Source: Loktanella sp. PT4BL | GTDB taxonomy: Bacteria > Pseudomonadota > Alphaproteobacteria > Rhodobacterales > Rhodobacteraceae | DNA: 64,000 nt | Assembly: GCF_003201935.1 (NCBI RefSeq) | Contig: NZ_QJJL01000001.1 | Span: 558,001-622,000, forward strand | Reading direction: 5' to 3' | In this document: piece after piece, positions 34,071 to 43,666 of the stretch | Layout: each line of letters starts with the position of its first letter | How positions within the stretch are numbered: position 1 is the first letter of the stretch | Program-made: the position numbers and the translations under genes | The notes under the pieces: model-generated | Seen by the model: only the letters and a program-made list of their open reading frames with translations | Told to the model about the DNA's origin: nothing | The model's database searches: none

Positions 34071-34456
34071 ATATTGGGGATGCTGCAACAAAGGCAGGGC
34101 TGCCTGCGAAAACGATCCGTTATTATGAGGATATCGGGCTGGTCAAACCGGCGCGCGACGCCAACGGGTACCGCGCGTTTGTGCAAAGTGATATTCACAA
34201 GCTGACCTTTCTTGCGCGCGCCCGTGCGTTGGGATTTTCGATCGAGGATTGCCGCGACCTTCTTGCGCTGTGGGAGGATAGTTCTCGGGCCAGTTCCGAT
34301 GTGCGCCGGATTGCGCAAGAACACCTGGCGCGGATCGAAACAAAGATCGCCGATCTTGAGGACATGCGCGATACGTTGAAAACGCTGGTCCGCGATTGCG
34401 CGGGCGATGATCGCCCGGACTGTCCGATACTGAACCGGCTGGGTGATCCCGCATAA
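34067..34456 (+). CDS. cueR: Copper-responsive MerR-family activator
   Basis: A 129-residue regulator: winged helix-turn-helix (1-70, [23 protein letters not shown]), a dimerisation helix (75-110), and the metal loop with C111 and C119 ([11 protein letters not shown]), which matches the two-Cys Cu(I) site of CueR. It activates copA by untwisting the 19-bp-spaced promoter at 31555-31585. It is translationally coupled to copA by a 4-nt overlap and is followed by a bidirectional terminator. Confidence 0.95.
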   Translation: MNIGDAATKAGLPAKTIRYYEDIGLVKPARDANGYRAFVQSDIHKLTFLARARALGFSIEDCRDLLALWEDSSRASSDVRRIAQEHLARIETKIADLEDMRDTLKTLVRDCAGDDRPDCPILNRLGDPA

Positions 34457-34457
34457 G

Positions 34458-34494
34458 AAAACCCCCGCCTGATTGCTCAGCCGGGGGTTCTTGG
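34458..34494. terminator. Bidirectional terminator between cueR and rpsU
   Basis: Stem AACCCCCG/CGGGGGTT (34460-34489) with an inner CTGA-ttgc-TCAG stem. On the minus strand it is followed by TTTTCTT, which suits rpsU. On the plus strand the tail is TTCTTGG, weaker, for cueR. Confidence 0.8.
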
Positions 34495-34514
34495 TCGTAA
34501 CGTCGGAAGGATGC

Positions 34515-34721
34515 TTAGAGCATACCTTCGCGCTGGAGCTTCTTGCGCGCCAGCTTGCGCTGACGGCGGATCGCTTCTGCTTTCTCACGCGCTTTGCGGA
34601 TCGAAGGCTTTTCGAAATGCTGCTTGAGCTTCATTTCACGAAAGACGCCCTCACGCTGAAGTTTCTTCTTCAGAGCACGCAACGCCTGATCGACGTTGTT
34701 ATCACGAACACTAACCTGCAT
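34515..34721 (-). CDS. rpsU: 30S ribosomal protein S21
   Basis: A 68-residue, Arg/Lys-rich protein of the small ribosomal subunit, near the 16S rRNA 3' end. It begins [27 protein letters not shown], the standard alphaproteobacterial S21, and ends in a basic helix. It stands alone on the minus strand with its own terminator shared with cueR. It is divergent from coq9. Confidence 0.97.
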   Translation of the reverse strand: MQVSVRDNNVDQALRALKKKLQREGVFREMKLKQHFEKPSIRKAREKAEAIRRQRKLARKKLQREGML

Positions 34722-34828
34722 GTGGTTTTCACCACCTCTCTAAGTTAAATTTGCAAAAATTGCAGGAAGTGGGCAGATAGCAAAGGTGGGCTAGTTTGTC
34801 TAGTGTGCACGAACAGCAGGAGATCATC

Positions 34829-35527
34829 ATGACAAAGCCCGACGTTGACCCGATCCTCGAGCAACTTCTGGATGCGGCACTGCCCCACGTGGCCTTTGAC
34901 GGCTGGTCGCCTGAGACATTTGCCGCCGCCACACGTGACGCAGGGGTTGATCCCGCGGTCGCCGAGGCGCTGTGTCCGCGCGGTGCGGTTGATCTGGCGA
35001 TTGCCTATCACAAAAGGGGTGATGCGGCCATGATTGCGGCGCTCAAGGCCGCCGATCTGGGCGATATGCGCTTTCGCGACAAGGTGGCCCATGCGATCCG
35101 CCTGCGCCTGCAGGTGATCGACGATAAAGAGGCGGTGCGCCGTGGCACCACCCTTTTTGCGCTGCCGCATATGGCGGCGGACGGGGCGAAACTGGTTTGG
35201 GGCACGGCGGACGCGATCTGGAACGCGCTGGGCGATACGTCGCGCGATGCCAATTGGTACACCAAACGGATGACGCTTTCGGCGGTCTACAGCGCGGTGA
35301 TTCTCTTCTGGCTGGGCGACGACAGTCTGAACATGCAGGCCACCGACGATTTTATCGACCGCCGCATCGACAATGTGATGCAGTTCGAAAAATTCAAGGC
35401 ACAGGCCAAGGCGAACCCCTTGTTCAAACCCGTTGCCGGCACGCTGGAACGGATGATGAGCGGCATCAAAGCACCCGCGACCCATAGCGACCCTGATCTG
35501 CCGGGCGTCTGGCGTGATCCGCAGTAA
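34829..35527 (+). CDS. COQ9-family ubiquinone biosynthesis protein
   Basis: A 232-residue protein related to mitochondrial COQ9, a TetR-fold lipid-binding accessory factor of the ubiquinone biosynthesis complex. The start at 34829 (MTKPDVDP) has the SD cagga 8 nt upstream; an in-frame ATG at 34796 lacks one. The typical COQ9 segment is ANWYTKRMTLSAVYSAVILFWLGD (about 147-170). The neighbour downstream is a quinone oxidoreductase, 12 bp away. Confidence 0.9.
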   Translation: MTKPDVDPILEQLLDAALPHVAFDGWSPETFAAATRDAGVDPAVAEALCPRGAVDLAIAYHKRGDAAMIAALKAADLGDMRFRDKVAHAIRLRLQVIDDKEAVRRGTTLFALPHMAADGAKLVWGTADAIWNALGDTSRDANWYTKRMTLSAVYSAVILFWLGDDSLNMQATDDFIDRRIDNVMQFEKFKAQAKANPLFKPVAGTLERMMSGIKAPATHSDPDLPGVWRDPQ

Positions 35528-35539
35528 GGACAAGAATTC

Positions 35540-36511
35540 ATGAAGGCTATCGAGATTTCCAAGCCCGGCGGGCCTGATGTGCTGATGCTTGCCGAGCGGC
35601 CCATGCCGGAACCGGCCTATGATCAGGTGGTGATCAAAGTGGTCTACGCGGGCGTGAACCGCCCCGATGCCCTGCAACGTGCGGGCCTCTACAATCCGCC
35701 CAAAGGTGCCAGTGATCTGCCCGGTCTGGAAGCGGCGGGTGAGGTGGTGTCCTGCGGTGAAGGGGTGACCGGCTTGCGTGTGGGCGATCAGGTCTGTGCG
35801 CTATTGCCCGGGGGCGGTTATGCCGAATATGTGGCGACCCCTGCGGCACATTGCCTGCCCGTTCCCGAGGGTCTGAGCCTGAAACAAGCGGCCTGCCTGC
35901 CCGAGACTTTCTTTACCGTCTGGTCCAACGTTTTCATGCGCGGTGGCTTGCAGGCGGGACAGCGCTTTTTGGTCCATGGCGGCAGTTCGGGCATCGGGAC
36001 AACCGCCATTCAGCTTGCAAAGGCTTTCGGCGCGCGGGTGTTTGCGACGGCGGGATCAGCCGACAAATGCGCGGCTTGTGTTGCATTGGGGGCAGAGGAT
36101 GCTTTCAATTACCGCGAGGATGATTTTGTTGAAAAACTGCAAGCGCTGGGCGGGGCAGATCTGATCCTTGATATGGTCGGGGGCCCATATATCCAGCGCA
36201 ATCTGAAAGCGCTCGCCGACGATGGAAAACTCGTGCAGATTGCATTTCTGCAAGGGCCGAAGGCGGAATTGAACCTTGTGCAATTGATGACGCGGCGTTT
36301 GACGATCACCGGATCAACCCTGCGCCCGCAGTCCGATCTGGCCAAGGCGCGGATTGCCGATGAACTGCGTGCGCATGTCTGGCCGCTGCTTGCGGCGGGC
36401 AAGGTTGCCCCTGTGATGGATCAGGAATTCGCGCTTGCAGATGCCGCTGCCGCCCATGCCCGCATGGAAAGCAGCGCACATATCGGCAAGATTGTGTTGA
36501 AGGTCAGCTAA
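35540..36511 (+). CDS. NAD(P)H:quinone oxidoreductase (zeta-crystallin/PIG3 type)
   Basis: A 323-residue medium-chain reductase without zinc ligands. The N-terminal GroES-like domain has YAGVNRPDALQRAGLYNPPKGASD, and the Rossmann domain has VHGGSSGIGTTAIQLAKAFG for NADPH. The family reduces quinones or enoyl substrates by NADPH in the cytosol. It follows coq9 by 12 bp and probably shares its transcript. It is convergent with rnhA. Confidence 0.9.
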   Translation: MKAIEISKPGGPDVLMLAERPMPEPAYDQVVIKVVYAGVNRPDALQRAGLYNPPKGASDLPGLEAAGEVVSCGEGVTGLRVGDQVCALLPGGGYAEYVATPAAHCLPVPEGLSLKQAACLPETFFTVWSNVFMRGGLQAGQRFLVHGGSSGIGTTAIQLAKAFGARVFATAGSADKCAACVALGAEDAFNYREDDFVEKLQALGGADLILDMVGGPYIQRNLKALADDGKLVQIAFLQGPKAELNLVQLMTRRLTITGSTLRPQSDLAKARIADELRAHVWPLLAAGKVAPVMDQEFALADAAAAHARMESSAHIGKIVLKVS

Positions 36512-36514
36512 GGC

Positions 36515-36958
36515 TCACTTTTTGAACGGCGCCATCCCCGCACGCGCCAACTCGTCGGCCTTTTCGTTCTCGGGGTGGCCCGCGTGCCCTTTGACCCATT
36601 CCCATGTCACGTCATGTCGGGCCGTTGCGGCGTCCAGCCGTTGCCAAAGGTCGATATTCTTGACCTTGCCTTTCTTCCAGTCGCTTTTCTTCCAGCTGTG
36701 GATCCACTTGGTGATCCCGTCTTTGACATAAGAGCTGTCTGTCACGACCGTGACAGCTGCCCCCTTTGACAGAGTCTCCAACGCGGTAATGGCCGCCAAG
36801 AGCTCCATCCGGTTATTGGTGGTTTCCGCTTCACCGCCCGAGAGTTCGCGGGTCTTCACAACGGTATCGCCCTCGCGCGCAACCAGAAGTGCACCCCACC
36901 CGCCGGGGCCCGGATTGCCCGAGCAGGCACCATCTGTGTAAGCATAGAGTTTCGGCAT
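36515..36958 (-). CDS. rnhA: Ribonuclease HI
   Basis: A 147-residue endonuclease that cuts RNA in RNA-DNA hybrids. All four acidic catalytic positions are visible: Asp in [14 protein letters not shown], Glu in NNRMELLAA, Asp in VVTDSSYV and the last Asp in [10 protein letters not shown]. The basic handle [12 protein letters not shown] is present. It is the last gene of a minus-strand run 38959-36515 with ispH, a DUF3429 protein and a methyltransferase. Confidence 0.97.
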   Translation of the reverse strand: MPKLYAYTDGACSGNPGPGGWGALLVAREGDTVVKTRELSGGEAETTNNRMELLAAITALETLSKGAAVTVVTDSSYVKDGITKWIHSWKKSDWKKGKVKNIDLWQRLDAATARHDVTWEWVKGHAGHPENEKADELARAGMAPFKK

Positions 36959-36960
36959 GA

Positions 36961-37554
36961 TCAGGTCTTTTGTCCGCGCATGATAACAAAGGGATCAAGC
37001 GTGCCGGCAAGACCGGCCTCTGTTCCCTCTTTCATATAGGTCACCTGATAGCCTGCCGAGGTCAGCAGCGCCATAAGCGCATCGACAGTGACGTAGGTGT
37101 AGAGCCTGTTGATTTTATCGCGTGCGATACCGGTGCCTGTTTTCATGCCCACATGAATAATGCCGCCCGGTTTGGTTGCCTTGAAGAGGGCATCGAAATG
37201 ACGCGGTAAATCATCAGGTGCTGCGTGTAGCAGACTAAAATTGGCCCAGATACCGTCGTAGATCTCTTTGCCGTCGATATCGTCAAATTCGCCTAGTCGC
37301 GCGGGAAGCCCGAATTTGTCTTTGGCAATCGTGATCATGCCTTGCGATGCGTCCACCGGATCAGGGACCAGCCCAGCGGCACGCATATGCGCCGATGCTG
37401 TCCCCGGGCCGCAGCCCAAATCAAGCACATGCCCGCCTTGTGGCATCAGGTCGATGAAAGCTTGCAGCGTCGCATCAGGCGTGTCGCTGGCCACCATCTG
37501 CGCATAGTCGGCCGCTTTAGCATCATAGGTCGCAATCGTGCGTGCATCCGCCAT
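36961..37554 (-). CDS. Class I SAM-dependent methyltransferase
   Basis: A 197-residue methyltransferase with motif [16 protein letters not shown] for SAM, an acidic DPVDAS strand end and motif IV-like [16 protein letters not shown]. The start at 37554 overlaps the stop of the DUF3429 gene in TGATG. The frame is open further upstream but that part is antisense-free overlap with the DUF3429 gene and is not credible. The substrate is unknown. Confidence 0.88.
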   Translation of the reverse strand: MADARTIATYDAKAADYAQMVASDTPDATLQAFIDLMPQGGHVLDLGCGPGTASAHMRAAGLVPDPVDASQGMITIAKDKFGLPARLGEFDDIDGKEIYDGIWANFSLLHAAPDDLPRHFDALFKATKPGGIIHVGMKTGTGIARDKINRLYTYVTVDALMALLTSAGYQVTYMKEGTEAGLAGTLDPFVIMRGQKT

Positions 37555-38003
37555 CAGAAGACGAGTGGCAGGAACGAGATGATCACGATCGCTGTCAGCA
37601 ATCCGCGGAGATGCATCCACCATGCCGGCGCCAGACCCAAGCGCCAGAAATGCCAATCCAGCAAAAGCAGGCCAAGAAAACCCACGATCAGGTTTACCGC
37701 CGCCGTTGTCGGCCCGCCGCCTGTCATAAAGAACGCCCAAAGCGCAGGGATCACCGACAGGACATAGCTGGCGGTGGCCATCTGCCCTGTGGCTTTCGTT
37801 GCAAAGCCCCAAAGGACGCCTGACATAAACGACAGGATAATCGCGCCGTAGAAGAGCTGGACATAGGGGCCGATAAAACGGCCGCCGAGCGTCATTTGCC
37901 CCCACATGGCAAGATCAGGCAGCAGCACAGTCGCCGCGCCCCAAAGAAACGGAAGCAGACCTGCGAGGCCAAGGAGAAGTGCGGAGCGCGGGATCGTGTT
38001 CAT
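37554..38003 (-). CDS. DUF3429-type membrane protein
   Basis: A 149-residue membrane protein with five hydrophobic helices and the GVLWGFATKATGQ and RLGLAPAWWMHLRGLLT segments typical of the DUF3429 family. Its function is unknown. It lies 5 bp after ispH and overlaps the methyltransferase by one base, so it belongs to the ispH-rnhA transcript. Confidence 0.87.
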   Translation of the reverse strand: MNTIPRSALLLGLAGLLPFLWGAATVLLPDLAMWGQMTLGGRFIGPYVQLFYGAIILSFMSGVLWGFATKATGQMATASYVLSVIPALWAFFMTGGGPTTAAVNLIVGFLGLLLLDWHFWRLGLAPAWWMHLRGLLTAIVIISFLPLVF

Positions 38004-38008
38004 TGTAT

Positions 38009-38959
38009 CTAAGCAGGTTCGCGCAGCACGCGCGGCACTTTGAATTCAACGTTTTCTTCGGCGGTCACGACCATTTCGACGGTGGTGTCATAGCGGTCCT
38101 TGAAGGCGTCGATCACTTCGGTGATGAGCACCTCGGGGGCCGATGCACCCGCCGTGATCCCCATTGATGTGATCCCTTCAAGCGCCCGCCAGTCAATATC
38201 GGTGGCCCGCTGCACCAGTTGCGCATAATTGCAGCCAGCCCGCGCGCCCACTTCGACCAATCGTTTGGAGTTTGAGGAATTCGGCGCGCCGACGACCAGC
38301 ATCGCATCGCATTTCGGCGCCATCGCTTTGACCGCTTCCTGCCGGTTGGTGGTGGCGTAGCAGATATCTTCCTTATGCGGCCCGACGATGCCGGGGAAAC
38401 GGGCGTGAAGGGCCGCGACGATATCGGCGGTGTCATCGACCGAAAGGGTGGTTTGTGTGACAAAGGCCAGCCGAGCGGGATCGCGCACCTCAACGGTGGC
38501 GACGTCTTCGACGGTCTCGACCAAAAGCACTTCGCCCTCGGGCAGTTGCCCCATTGTGCCGACTGTTTCAGGGTGACCCTTATGGCCGATCATGATCATT
38601 TGCAGGCCGTTATCCGCATGGCGCTGCGCCTCGATATGCACTTTGCTCACAAGCGGGCAGGTCGCGTCAACATAGACCATCTCGCGCTCGGCGGCGGCGG
38701 CAGGCACCGCTTTGGGCACGCCATGGGCGGAAAAGATCACGGGGCGGTCATCGGGACATTCGTCCAGCTCTTCCACAAAGACCGCGCCCTTGTCGCGCAG
38801 GGCATCAACGACGAATTTGTTATGCACAATCTCGTGGCGCACATAGACGGGTGCGCCCCACTTTTCCAACGCCATCTCGACAATCTTGATGGCGCGGTCA
38901 ACGCCAGCACAGAAACCGCGCGGGGCGGCGAGATAGAGCTTTAGGGGTGGTTTGGTCAT
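38009..38959 (-). CDS. ispH: 4-hydroxy-3-methylbut-2-enyl diphosphate reductase
   Basis: The last enzyme of the MEP isoprenoid pathway. It reduces HMBPP to IPP and DMAPP with a [4Fe-4S] cluster. It is 316 residues with cluster cysteines C17 ([10 protein letters not shown]), C101 (DATCPLVSK) and C199 ([10 protein letters not shown]), and the substrate residues FSAHGV and SSNSKRL. The start at 38959 has ggag 7 nt upstream; a longer frame to 39058 has no family support. Isoprenoids also feed ubiquinone, linking it loosely to coq9. Confidence 0.96.
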   Translation of the reverse strand: MTKPPLKLYLAAPRGFCAGVDRAIKIVEMALEKWGAPVYVRHEIVHNKFVVDALRDKGAVFVEELDECPDDRPVIFSAHGVPKAVPAAAAEREMVYVDATCPLVSKVHIEAQRHADNGLQMIMIGHKGHPETVGTMGQLPEGEVLLVETVEDVATVEVRDPARLAFVTQTTLSVDDTADIVAALHARFPGIVGPHKEDICYATTNRQEAVKAMAPKCDAMLVVGAPNSSNSKRLVEVGARAGCNYAQLVQRATDIDWRALEGITSMGITAGASAPEVLITEVIDAFKDRYDTTVEMVVTAEENVEFKVPRVLREPA

Positions 38960-39069
38960 CTTGATCTCCGGTTTCACCACCAGAGGTAAGGGTTTGACGC
39001 GGGCAGGTCCAGTATCAGATGCTGCGACGCATTGAGGCGCGGGGAGAATGCGCCTCAATGCGGCGGCAT

Positions 39070-39645
39070 CTAGTCCGCGTCACTTTCATCGTCGTCCTGC
39101 GTTTCAACACGTGGTTCACGTGTTGGACGGCCGACGACATCGCGCAATTCGTCGAGTTCGATGAAGTTGTCGGCCTGACGGCGCAACTCGTCCGCGATCA
39201 TAGGTGGTTGGCTCCTGATTGTTGAAACAACCGACACACGCACGCCTTTGCGCTGCAGCGCCTCGACCAATGGCCGAAAGTCACCGTCGCCCGAAAACAA
39301 CACGACGTGATCGACATGGGGTGCAAGCTCCATGGCATCGACGGTGAGTTCGATATCCATGTTCCCCTTCACTTTCCGGCGGCCCATGCTGTCAGTATAT
39401 TCCTTGGCCGGTTTCGTCACCATGGTGAAGCCGTTGTAATTCAGCCAATCCACGAGTGGGCGGATCGGTGAATACTCATCATTCTCCAACAAGGCTGTGT
39501 AGTAAAATGCCCGAAGCATTTTCCCGCGGCGCATGAATTCCTGCCGCAGAAGTTTGTAGTCGATGTCAAAACCGAGCGATTTCGCTGCGGCATACAAGTT
39601 TGAACCATCGATGAAGAGCGCCAATCGCTCGTCCCGATAAAACAT
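39070..39645 (-). CDS. NYN-domain protein (LabA/DUF88 type)
   Basis: A 191-residue protein of the PIN-like NYN nuclease fold. [15 protein letters not shown] carries the first acidic residue. D-I-E-L-T-V-D and [14 protein letters not shown] supply the other metal ligands, so the active site appears intact. These proteins are thought to act on RNA. The start at 39645 ([14 protein letters not shown]) is preceded by ggaagga; a further ATG at 39660 is possible. The acidic tail (QDDDESDAD) is typical of the alphaproteobacterial form. It lies upstream of ispH on the same strand and divergent from folK. Confidence 0.9.
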   Translation of the reverse strand: MFYRDERLALFIDGSNLYAAAKSLGFDIDYKLLRQEFMRRGKMLRAFYYTALLENDEYSPIRPLVDWLNYNGFTMVTKPAKEYTDSMGRRKVKGNMDIELTVDAMELAPHVDHVVLFSGDGDFRPLVEALQRKGVRVSVVSTIRSQPPMIADELRRQADNFIELDELRDVVGRPTREPRVETQDDDESDAD

Positions 39646-39756
39646 AAGTAGTCCTTCCAAATGCGAACCTTGCGCTATTGTATTTCCGTGAGTGTTGTTA
39701 GGTTAACGCAAGTATTTCATCTAAGTAATATATTAAGCAGGTGAGACAACCGCGAA

Positions 39757-40347
39757 ATGATCAGCTCTGAAACCCAAATTGCGCTCATTTGCCTTGGTAG
39801 CAACGAAGAATCGGCATGGGGCGATGCTATGGCGACTGTACAAAAAGCTATGCTCAAAGTGGGTGTCCTGTCAGAAATACCCGCGAAGTCCAGCGGTTTG
39901 TATGCGACACCCGCCTTTCCTGCCGGTGCCGGACCGGACTTTGTGAACGCTGCCATGATCATCTTCACGACGCTGTCGCCCCTGGCCTTGCTTGAGCATT
40001 TGCACCAGATCGAGGCCGCAGCAGGGCGGCAACGCGTCAAGCGGTGGGGGCAACGCACACTTGATCTTGATTTGATTGCTGTCGGGGGTTCGATTCTGCC
40101 TGACGCGGAAACCTATGCCTATTGGCGTGATTTGTCGTTGCAGGATCAGCTTGTCGAAACGCCGTCACAGCTCATCCTGCCGCATCCGCGCATGCAGGAC
40201 CGTGCTTTTGTGCTGGTTCCCTTGTGCGATGTGGCGCCGGATTGGCGGCATCCTGTGCTGGGGCGTTCAGTCGCGCAAATCTGTGCAGACCTGCCTTCGG
40301 CCGCCCGCGCCGAGGTCACGCCTTTGATTGCCCCGAACGCGCCATAG
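39757..40347 (+). CDS. folK: 2-amino-4-hydroxy-6-hydroxymethyldihydropteridine pyrophosphokinase
   Basis: The enzyme pyrophosphorylates hydroxymethyldihydropterin in folate biosynthesis. It is 196 residues with the LGSNEESAWGDA start loop, DFVNAAMI, the RWGQRTLDLDLIAVGG motif carrying the Mg-binding aspartates and LPHPRMQDRAFVL. The insertion TYAYWRDLSLQDQLVETPSQ is longer than in E. coli HPPK. It is followed by rpoZ after 100 bp. Confidence 0.94.
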   Translation: MISSETQIALICLGSNEESAWGDAMATVQKAMLKVGVLSEIPAKSSGLYATPAFPAGAGPDFVNAAMIIFTTLSPLALLEHLHQIEAAAGRQRVKRWGQRTLDLDLIAVGGSILPDAETYAYWRDLSLQDQLVETPSQLILPHPRMQDRAFVLVPLCDVAPDWRHPVLGRSVAQICADLPSAARAEVTPLIAPNAP

Positions 40348-40447
40348 AAAACAACGCGCAAACGCCGCGCAGGCCCTTGTCAATCTAAGCGGAAGGTTCT
40401 AAGTAGGCGGCTTCCAAAGTCCTTATTACTCGACTGGAGTACGTCCC

Positions 40448-40801
40448 ATGGCCCGCGTCACCGTAGAAGATTGCGTCGATAAAGTTCCAAACCGTTTTGA
40501 GCTTGTGATGCTTGCGGCACATCGTGCGCGTGAAATCTCTGCCGGAGCGCCGATCACAGTGAACCGTGATAACGACAAAAACCCTGTCGTGTCCTTGCGC
40601 GAGATTGCCGACGAAACCCAGCAAGCGGCTGATCTGCGCGAGCGCATGATCGAGGCCAACCAGTCGCAGATTGAAGTCGACGAGCCGGAAGAAGACAGCA
40701 TGTCTCTCTTGATGGGCGCCGAGACCGATAAACCTGCTGATGACGATATGTCAGAAGAGAAATTGCTGCGCGCATTGATGGATGCGCAAGGACAGCGTTA
40801 A
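40448..40801 (+). CDS. rpoZ: RNA polymerase omega subunit
   Basis: A 117-residue subunit that helps fold beta' and takes part in (p)ppGpp response. It starts [31 protein letters not shown], with the [11 protein letters not shown] segment; the acidic C-terminal tail is typical of alphaproteobacteria. The order rpoZ-rsh is conserved in many proteobacteria, and it lies 40 bp before the rsh gene here. Confidence 0.96.
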   Translation: MARVTVEDCVDKVPNRFELVMLAAHRAREISAGAPITVNRDNDKNPVVSLREIADETQQAADLRERMIEANQSQIEVDEPEEDSMSLLMGAETDKPADDDMSEEKLLRALMDAQGQR

Positions 40802-40841
40802 GGTCGCCTCGCCGGCCTGACATAGATAGGCGCGCGACCGG

Positions 40842-42992
40842 ATGACGACTGCAGATGATCTGATCGCGCTGGTCCGCACTTACAATCCAAATTCGAATCA
40901 CGCCTTGCTGCGCGATGCCTTCGCCTTTGGTGAAGAGATGCACGAAGGGCAATTCCGCCATTCGGGTGAGCCGTATTTCACGCATCCTGTTGCTGTCGCG
41001 GGTATTCTGGCCGAACAGCAGATGGACGATGCCACCATCATCACAGCCTTGCTGCACGACACGATTGAAGACACCAAAGCTTCTTTCGCCGAAGTCGAAA
41101 AACGCTTTGGCCGCGAGATCGCAGAGCTTGTTGACGGTGTCACCAAGCTTACCAATCTGCAACTGACCTCGACTCAGACCAAACAGGCCGAGAATTTCCG
41201 TAAGCTCTTTATGGCGACGTCGCGCGATTTGCGGGTGACCTTGGTCAAACTGGCCGACCGGTTGCACAACATGCGAACGATCAAATCCATGCGCCCTGAA
41301 AAACAGGCCCAGAAGGCGCGTGAAACGATGGATATCTTCGCCCCGCTTGCGGGTCGCATGGGTATGCAATGGATGCGCGAAGAGCTCGAGGATCTGTCTT
41401 TCCGCGTCCTTAATCCCGAAGGCCGCAATTCGATCATTCGCCGCTTTATCACGCTGCAACGTGAAACCGGCGATGTGATTCAGAAGATCACTGCCGACAT
41501 GCGTGTCGAAATGGAAAAGGCCAACATCGTGGCCGACGTGGCGGGCCGCGCGAAAAAGCCTTATTCAATCTGGCGCAAGATGCAGGAGAAAGAACAGGGG
41601 TTCAGCCGCCTGTCCGATATCTACGGTTTCCGCGTGATCGTGGCGACCGAGGCGGATTGTTACCGCGTTCTGGGCGTCATCCATCAGCGCTGGCGTGCTG
41701 TGCCGGGGCGGTTCAAAGACTATATCAGCCAGCCGAAATCCAACGGCTATCGTTCGATCCATACCACCGTGTCGGGCCGTGACGGCAAGCAGGTCGAGGT
41801 GCAGATCCGTACCCGCGAGATGCATGAAGTTGCCGAAACAGGCGTTGCTGCGCATTGGTCCTATAAGAACGGTGAACGGGTTGAAAACCGCTTTGCCGTT
41901 GATCCGGTGCGCTGGATTTCGTCGCTGACGGAACGTCTGGACGAAGATCAGGACCACGACGAATTCCTCGAAGCCGTCAAGCTCGAGATGTATCAGGACC
42001 AGGTGTTCTGCTTTACGCCCAAGGGCGATGTGATCAAGCTGCCGCGCGGGGCGACGCCGATTGATTTTGCCTATGCGATCCACACGCGGATCGGCTCGGC
42101 CTGTGTGGGCGCCAAGGTGGACGGGTTGCGCGTGCCGCTTTGGACCCGTCTGAAGAATGGTCAGTCTGTCGAGGTCATTACCGCCGAAGGGCAAACGCCG
42201 CAGGCCACTTGGATTGATATCGCGGTCACCGGCCGCGCCAAGACCGCTATTCGCCGCTCGCTCCGCGAAGAAGACCGGGAACGCTTTGTCCGACTGGGGC
42301 GCGAACTCGCGCGCGTGGCCTTTGAAAATGTGGGCAAGAAAAGCACCGAAAAGGCGCTCAAGACGGCAGCCAAGGCGCTGGCCATTGATGGCGTCGACGA
42401 ATTGCTGGCCCGCTTGGGCAGTGCCGAAATCACCGGACGCAAGGTGGTCACCGCGATCTATCCAGAGCTTGAGAATGCGCAGGGCGAAGAGATTGATCAG
42501 GGGCGGGCCGTGGTCGGCCTTGCGCCGGATCAGATCCAGCAGCGTGGTGCGTGCTGTCAACCTGTGCCGGGCGAACGGATTGTGGGCATCACCTTTCGTG
42601 GTCACGGGGTGGTCGTGCATGCGATTGATTGCGCGGCACTGGTGGATTACGAAGATCAGCCGGAGCGCTGGATCGACCTGCATTGGCAGGAGGGCACACA
42701 TGGCGCGGTCAACACCGTGACATTCGATGCGACGATCGCGAACGACTCGGGCGTGCTGGGGCGTATTTGCACATTGATTGGCGAACAGAACGCCAATATC
42801 TCTGACCTCAAGTTCATTGACCGCAAGCCAGACTATTTTAGATTGTTGATTGATGTCGATTTGCGCGACGCTGAGCATCTGCACCGCGTGCAAACAGCGC
42901 TTGAGGCGGAAAGTAATGTGTCGTCAATCAAACGCCACAAAGATCCAGGACTAGCGATCTTGGGAGCGGGTACGCCGCGCAGGGAAGGATGA
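40842..42992 (+). CDS. rsh: Bifunctional (p)ppGpp synthetase/hydrolase (RelA/SpoT, Rsh)
   Basis: A 716-residue stringent-response enzyme. The hydrolase HD domain (about 25-180) keeps the histidines and the HD pair (LLHDTIEDT). The synthetase domain (240-350) has KPYSIWRKMQEK and YRSIHTTV. TGS (about 385-450, FTPKGDVIKLPRGATPIDFAYAIHT), a helical/zinc-finger region with a Cys pair (GACCQPVPGERI) and a C-terminal ACT domain (about 635-705) follow. Both catalytic domains look intact, as expected for the single Rsh of alphaproteobacteria. Confidence 0.95.
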   Translation: MTTADDLIALVRTYNPNSNHALLRDAFAFGEEMHEGQFRHSGEPYFTHPVAVAGILAEQQMDDATIITALLHDTIEDTKASFAEVEKRFGREIAELVDGVTKLTNLQLTSTQTKQAENFRKLFMATSRDLRVTLVKLADRLHNMRTIKSMRPEKQAQKARETMDIFAPLAGRMGMQWMREELEDLSFRVLNPEGRNSIIRRFITLQRETGDVIQKITADMRVEMEKANIVADVAGRAKKPYSIWRKMQEKEQGFSRLSDIYGFRVIVATEADCYRVLGVIHQRWRAVPGRFKDYISQPKSNGYRSIHTTVSGRDGKQVEVQIRTREMHEVAETGVAAHWSYKNGERVENRFAVDPVRWISSLTERLDEDQDHDEFLEAVKLEMYQDQVFCFTPKGDVIKLPRGATPIDFAYAIHTRIGSACVGAKVDGLRVPLWTRLKNGQSVEVITAEGQTPQATWIDIAVTGRAKTAIRRSLREEDRERFVRLGRELARVAFENVGKKSTEKALKTAAKALAIDGVDELLARLGSAEITGRKVVTAIYPELENAQGEEIDQGRAVVGLAPDQIQQRGACCQPVPGERIVGITFRGHGVVVHAIDCAALVDYEDQPERWIDLHWQEGTHGAVNTVTFDATIANDSGVLGRICTLIGEQNANISDLKFIDRKPDYFRLLIDVDLRDAEHLHRVQTALEAESNVSSIKRHKDPGLAILGAGTPRREG

Positions 42993-42998
42993 CGAGTA

Positions 42999-43640
42999 TT
43001 GGTCTTCAAACGTAGGGATAGACGGGCGATCTGGCAGATCGTGCTGGATTTCTTCTATCCTCGTGGTGGTTGGACCCGTGCCTTCGAGTACGTCAAACAT
43101 CGCGTCCGCCGTTTGCCCGATACACCGCAGAAAATCAGCCGTGGTATCTGGGCCGGCGTGTTCGTTTGCTTTACACCGCTTTTTGGTCTGCACTTTGTCT
43201 TTGCCGCGATCATCGCGCGTTTGATGCGTGGCAATATCCTTGCCGCCCTGATGGCGACGTTCTTTGGCAACCCGCTGACCTTTCCGCCCATCGGCTTTCT
43301 GTCGATCAGTCTGGGCTCATGGCTTTTGGGGCTGCCACCCGGCCGCAATGACCATCTTGGTCAAAAGTTCGCTGATGCAAGCTATGACCTCTGGAACAAC
43401 GTCGTTGCAATATTTACGCCGGACCCGATCAACTGGCGCGGTTTGCAGGTCTTTTATGACGATGTTTTCTTTCCCTATCTGGTGGGCGGCATCCTTCCGG
43501 GGCTGATTACCGCAACGATCGCCTATTACCTGGCTGTTCCGGTGATCAGCGCCTATCAGACCCGCCGCAAAAAAGCGCTGCTGGCAAAGCTTGACCAGTT
43601 GAAGAAAAAGACATCACCTGAACAAGGATCCGGCCAATAG
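42999..43640 (+). CDS. DUF2062 membrane protein
   Basis: A 213-residue inner-membrane protein with three or four helices and the family segment GVFVCFTPLFGLHFVFAA...RGNILAALMATFFGNPLTFPPI. Its function is not established. The start is TTG at 42999 (MVFKRRDRR, the usual N-terminus in this group), with gaagga upstream. It lies 6 bp behind rsh. The Lys-rich C-terminal tail is cytosolic by the positive-inside rule. Confidence 0.9.
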   Translation: MVFKRRDRRAIWQIVLDFFYPRGGWTRAFEYVKHRVRRLPDTPQKISRGIWAGVFVCFTPLFGLHFVFAAIIARLMRGNILAALMATFFGNPLTFPPIGFLSISLGSWLLGLPPGRNDHLGQKFADASYDLWNNVVAIFTPDPINWRGLQVFYDDVFFPYLVGGILPGLITATIAYYLAVPVISAYQTRRKKALLAKLDQLKKKTSPEQGSGQ

Positions 43641-43666
43641 CCTGACCAACGGAAGGACGAAAAACG

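Noticed and set aside
41565..42893. Long open frame on the minus strand (442 codons) opposite rsh
   Set aside because: It is entirely antisense to a well-supported rsh gene, has no recognisable domain and has the His/Arg-rich composition expected of an antisense frame in high-GC DNA.
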